Below are positions 60,108-64,000 of a DNA stretch of 64,000 nucleotides, piece by piece. The notes under the pieces were generated by a model. It saw only the letters and a program-made list of their open reading frames with translations. It did not search any database and had not been told where the DNA came from. Made by a program: the position numbers and the translations under genes. The stretch is from Psychroflexus lacisalsi (lineage in GTDB: Bacteria; Bacteroidota; Bacteroidia; Flavobacteriales; Flavobacteriaceae): NCBI RefSeq assembly GCF_020164495.1, contig NZ_JAIQYZ010000003.1:1-64000 (forward strand). Reading direction: 5' to 3'. Within the stretch, counting starts at the first letter, position 1, and each line of letters starts with the position of its first letter.

Positions 60108-60147
60108 AAAAAAAGCTTATTTCCAATTAAGAAATAAGCTTTTTTTT
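60108..60147. terminator. Terminator of gap
   Basis: AAAAAAAGCTTATTTC - CAATTAA-type loop - GAAATAAGCTTTTTTTT, a long symmetric hairpin 12 bases after the gap stop on the minus strand. Confidence 0.9.
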
Positions 60148-60158
60148 GAAGTTGATAA

Positions 60159-61166
<1,008 letters not shown>

Positions 61167-61181
61167 TTAATTTATTTATAA

Positions 61182-62165
61182 TTAAGTGGATACAATATCC
61201 GCAACTCTTAAAAGATCGGTATCCAATATTTTTTTGATGTTTATAGCAGTTTCAAATGGTACATAAACAATTTTCTTATGTTCTATGCCAACCATTATAT
61301 TCGACTGGCCTTCCAGTAACGCATCGACAGCTCCAACTCCAAGGCGACTTGCTAGAACTCTATCAAAACAACTTGGAGATCCTCCACGTTGAATATGCCC
61401 TAGTACTGTAACTTTAACTTCATAACCTAAAAGACTGGATTCTATAGATTCTGCTACCTCAGCTATATTCTTTCCAATTTGATCGCCTTCAGAAACCACA
61501 ACAATACTGGAAGTTTTTCCAGTTTTTCTACTTTTATCAAGAGATTCTATAAGTCTATCAATACCTAGATTTTCTTCAGGGATAAGTATTTCTTCTGCTC
61601 CTGCCCCAATACCGCTATTTAAAGCAATATCTCCAGCATCTCTTCCCATAACTTCTACCAAAAATAATCGGTCGTGAGAACTTGCGGTGTCTCTTATTTT
61701 ATCAATAGCTTCAACTACTGTATTAAGAGCGGTATCGTAACCAATTGTATAATCAGTTCCATTGATATCATTATCGATAGTCCCAGGAATTCCAATGATT
61801 GGCATATCAAATTCTTTGCTGAATATTGAAGCACCTGTAAAAGTTCCATCACCGCCTATAACTACTAAAGCATCAATATTACGAGATTTAAGATTTTTGA
61901 AAGCTTTTTGACGGCCTTCCTTAGTCATAAAATCTTTTGACCGAGCGGATTTTAAAAATGTTCCACCTCGATTAATTGTGTTTTTTACATCCCGAGCACC
62001 GAGTTCGATAAATTCATTTTCTATGAGACCCTGAAACCCTCTGTATATACCATCACATTTTAGACCAGAGTAAGCTGCATTTCTTACTACAGCGCGTATA
62101 GCTGCATTCATACCCGGAGAATCTCCTCCAGAGGTTAAAACTGCGATTTTATTTATTTTTTCCAT
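61182..62165 (-). CDS. pfkA: ATP-dependent 6-phosphofructokinase
   Basis: A 327-residue bacterial-type enzyme committing fructose 6-phosphate to glycolysis. The ATG at 62165 gives MEKINKIAVLTSGGDSPGMN; the TTG 14 codons earlier is rejected because it would run through the -7 box. GGDGTFTGAS binds ATP, and IGIPGTIDNDINGTD carries the catalytic Asp with the allosteric-type residues in range. MGRDAGDIA and LGHIQRGGSP complete the family. It is upstream of gap in a two-gene operon. Confidence 0.96.
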   Translation of the reverse strand: MEKINKIAVLTSGGDSPGMNAAIRAVVRNAAYSGLKCDGIYRGFQGLIENEFIELGARDVKNTINRGGTFLKSARSKDFMTKEGRQKAFKNLKSRNIDALVVIGGDGTFTGASIFSKEFDMPIIGIPGTIDNDINGTDYTIGYDTALNTVVEAIDKIRDTASSHDRLFLVEVMGRDAGDIALNSGIGAGAEEILIPEENLGIDRLIESLDKSRKTGKTSSIVVVSEGDQIGKNIAEVAESIESSLLGYEVKVTVLGHIQRGGSPSCFDRVLASRLGVGAVDALLEGQSNIMVGIEHKKIVYVPFETAINIKKILDTDLLRVADIVST

Positions 62166-62171
62166 TAATTT

Positions 62172-62179
62172 CAAATATA
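62172..62179 (-). promoter_or_regulatory. -7 box TATATTTG of pfkA-gap
   Basis: A perfect TAnnTTTG on the minus strand, six bases before the pfkA ATG; a TTG lies 25 bases upstream. Used as drawn, it would give an almost leaderless mRNA. Confidence 0.4.
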
Positions 62180-62270
62180 GTCTAAATATAAGATTCTTTA
62201 TAAACAACTTATTGACTCAAACGATTTCGATACCTGAACATTATCAAAAATTTATAAAATTTTTACAAAA

Positions 62271-63713
62271 TTACCTGTCTGACAAAATTTTGTATTCCCA
62301 AGGCTCGAAATTGTGAAGTTGATCTGTTTTTAGTTCAATATCGTCAGAAGTCATCATATCTTGAAATTTACCCGAAATTGAAAATTTAAAATCTTGTGGA
62401 TCTTCAGAGAAATTTGCCACATAAATTAGCTTTTTACCTTCTTTTTCCCTTTCAAATGCAATAATATTTTCATCATTTGTAGTTGTAATTCTTTCATAAG
62501 AAGCGGCCTCCTTTCCACCATTTAAAGGCTTTAGTTGATTTTTCAATTCTCCAAGTTTTACGTGTACATTCCAAAATTCTCCTTTAGATTTTGGAATAGA
62601 GTCTTTTTCAAAAAACTTGAGTCTTTTATCCATCCCATATTCCTGTCCGCTGTAGATCAATGGCATGCCAGGTAAAGCGTAAGTAAAAGCTAGCATGGCT
62701 TCAGATGCGGAACCCATACGCTCATCAAAGGTTCCATTCCAAGAATTTTCGTCATGATTGGTGATGAAATTCATTAAATAATCATCTTCTTGATAAGTTG
62801 TATCAATCTTAGTCATATAGTCATCCCAGTCTTTTACAGACATTTCACCTTGGGCAATTTCATTCATAATATGATGACCTTCCCAGTTGTAACCCATATC
62901 AAAGGCTTGATAAAACAAATCTTTATCTTCGCTTTCCGCCAACATAAAGACTGGCTTTTCCTTTTTCAGCTCAGGAACAACAAAATTCCAAAAATCTGTC
63001 GTAACGTTTCCAGCCACATCACAACGGAAACCGTCAATGTTTTTCTCTTTTACCCAATAAACCATCTCGTCTTTCATGGCTGTCCATAAAGAATCATTTT
63101 CATAATTGAGATGAGCCACATCAGTCCAACCCCAGGTTTCTCCAGTATCTGGATTGATAGGATCTGTAACTTCACCATCTTTATTTTTATGATAGTATTC
63201 CGGATGTTCTTCAATCCATTTATGATCCCAGCCTGTATGATTTGCTACCCAATCTAAAATCACGTACATGCCATTATCGTGAGCAGTTTCCACCAGATTT
63301 TCAAAATCTTCCATAGACCCAAATTCAGGATTGATGGCTGTATAATCTGAAATCGCATAATAACTTCCCAAATACTTTTCCTTTTCTTTAGGATCTTCAA
63401 TATCTTCAATAGATAAATCTGGAGTGGCTTTTCTATTTTTCATCGAAATGGGATAAATCGGCATCAACCAAATGACCTTCACACCCAGCTCCTTTAATTG
63501 AGGAATATCTTTTGTGAATTCTGAAAACGTTCCTTCAGGTGAATATTGACGAATATTCGCTTCATAAATTACTGATGATTCCAATATTTCATTTGAAATC
63601 GGTTCGAAAGATGCTGTTTCTTCCTCTTGTTTTTTGACATCTTTTTCTTGCTTACAAGCTACAAAAAGCAGCATAAGGCTTAAAGTAATTGAAAGTATTT
63701 TGACATGTTTCAT
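62271..63713 (-). CDS. Alpha-amylase family (GH13) lipoprotein
   Basis: A 480-residue GH13 enzyme acting on alpha-1,4-glucans. The signal peptide ends LLFVAC with the lipid Cys at about residue 20, so it sits on an outer or inner membrane face. The (beta/alpha)8 barrel has VILDWVANHTGWDH, the nucleophile Asp in GFRCDVAGNV, the acid Glu in FMLAESEDKD, and the third Asp in NHDENSW. A C-terminal beta domain ends EPWEYKIL. A gene with the end of a second probable amylase-like enzyme lies directly upstream. Confidence 0.93.
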   Translation of the reverse strand: MKHVKILSITLSLMLLFVACKQEKDVKKQEEETASFEPISNEILESSVIYEANIRQYSPEGTFSEFTKDIPQLKELGVKVIWLMPIYPISMKNRKATPDLSIEDIEDPKEKEKYLGSYYAISDYTAINPEFGSMEDFENLVETAHDNGMYVILDWVANHTGWDHKWIEEHPEYYHKNKDGEVTDPINPDTGETWGWTDVAHLNYENDSLWTAMKDEMVYWVKEKNIDGFRCDVAGNVTTDFWNFVVPELKKEKPVFMLAESEDKDLFYQAFDMGYNWEGHHIMNEIAQGEMSVKDWDDYMTKIDTTYQEDDYLMNFITNHDENSWNGTFDERMGSASEAMLAFTYALPGMPLIYSGQEYGMDKRLKFFEKDSIPKSKGEFWNVHVKLGELKNQLKPLNGGKEAASYERITTTNDENIIAFEREKEGKKLIYVANFSEDPQDFKFSISGKFQDMMTSDDIELKTDQLHNFEPWEYKILSDR

Positions 63714-63743
63714 AATCTTTTTTTAAGTAATATTTATTCTGAA

Positions 63744-63759
63744 TTTACTAGTCAGTAAA
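63744..63759. promoter_or_regulatory. Inverted repeat before the amylase gene
   Basis: TTTACT - AGTC - AGTAAA, about 31 bases upstream of the amylase ATG. It is a candidate operator for a sugar-responsive regulator. It shares GTCAGTAAA with the repeat upstream of lon, which may be chance. Confidence 0.3.
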
Positions 63760-63790
63760 ACAATTGATCTTACTGTAATTTCGTAGAACA

Positions 63791-64000
63791 TTAGTTAGAA
63801 CTAAATATTGAAAACCCTGATGGAACTCTGATGTCTTTATCAAAACTGAGTTCTGAATTTTCTAAAACACTTCTGAATTTGATTTTCGATAAATTCAACT
63901 CTTCAAACCTTGAAGTTTTTATTTGTTTTTCTTCGGAATTAGTATTAAGAAAAGTGACTACAATTTCGTCCTCATGAATTCTGAAAACAGGATAAATTCC
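63791..64000 (-). CDS. Partial CDS, C-terminal end of a probable amylase-type enzyme
   Basis: Only the last 69 codons are in the window; the stop is at 63791-63793 and the frame is open to the window edge. The readable part starts GIYPVFRIHEDEIVVTFLN, continues RFEELNLSKIKFRSVLEN and ends RVPSGFSIFSSN. This order (an aromatic-rich opening, a beta-hairpin with 'V.FLN' and a final 'VP.G' turn) is that of the C-terminal beta domain of GH13 enzymes such as neopullulanase or SusA. It lies 77 bases upstream of the amylase gene on the same strand. The assignment is tentative. Confidence 0.55.
   Translation of the reverse strand, partial: GIYPVFRIHEDEIVVTFLNTNSEEKQIKTSRFEELNLSKIKFRSVLENSELSFDKDIRVPSGFSIFSSN

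Overview
The window is a stretch of AT-rich, gene-dense bacterial chromosome that reads as a member of the Flavobacteriia (phylum Bacteroidota), most likely a marine or environmental Flavobacteriaceae. The reasons are: a type IX secretion gene (porQ); several Bacteroidota-type TAnnTTTG -7 promoter boxes; a fused E1 alpha/beta 2-oxoacid dehydrogenase; a RibBA whose second half has lost its catalytic metal site; lipoprotein and '..AQ' signal peptides; and family pairs typical of this group (a DUF6952-like protein with thioredoxin, DUF1599 with a BT_3928-like protein, PxpABC, DUF2490). I see no rRNA, tRNA, CRISPR array, insertion sequence, phage or integrase. The genus cannot be fixed from the sequence alone.

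Layout. 1-396: gene-free, with three copies of a short repeat and a palindrome in the promoter region. 397-6313 (+): MarR regulator and a beta-oxidation operon (FadB-like, thiolase, acyl-CoA dehydrogenase). 6542-7252 (+): secreted protein built from two repeats. 7301-16085 (-): ribBA, lptF/G-type permease, lolA-like gene, ftsK, diacylglycerol kinase, then DUF6952-like/thioredoxin/peroxiredoxin and a trans-sulfuration PLP enzyme. 16196-20771: degenerate arginase-fold protein (+) convergent with porQ and lon (-). 20976-25599 (+): DUF1599, BT_3928-like, a lone Dpp/Opp-type permease, tpiA, prmA, clpS. 25650-28147: DegT aminotransferase (-) and KDO transferase (+). 28158-31450 (-): self-cleaving S24 repressor, DUF2461, BCCT transporter, DUF202. 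31563-37484 (+): aroQ, two small envelope proteins, sbcD, sbcC. 37694-40723 (+): fused E1 and a single PAS-domain protein. 40743-44796 (-): two PH-domain membrane proteins, SPOR protein, menB, cysteine dioxygenase. 44868-49095: GAD/CSAD-type decarboxylase (+), Cys-cluster protein (-), methyltransferase (+), amidohydrolase lipoprotein (-). 49095-52077 (-): PiT-like permease and outer-membrane barrel. 52177-57438: aldehyde dehydrogenase (+), pxpC/B/A and yifB (-). 57590-64000 (-): pgi, BadF-type sugar kinase, gap, pfkA, an alpha-amylase lipoprotein and the end of a second probable amylase-type enzyme, which looks like the edge of a maltodextrin/starch locus joined to upper glycolysis.

Most of the window is core metabolism and envelope biology, and I do not see a clear new defence or mobile system. 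The points most worth a second look are: (1) a BCCT transporter whose conserved first membrane helix is encoded in frame directly after the stop codon of the upstream gene with no ATG/GTG/TTG start; (2) a divergent cysteine dioxygenase / animal-type GAD-CSAD pair that would make hypotaurine; (3) a self-cleaving repressor heading the BCCT operon; (4) two catalytically degenerate enzyme domains (RibBA C-half, arginase fold); (5) a terminator placed inside the coding end of a convergent gene; and (6) a cysteine cluster inserted in a DegT aminotransferase.
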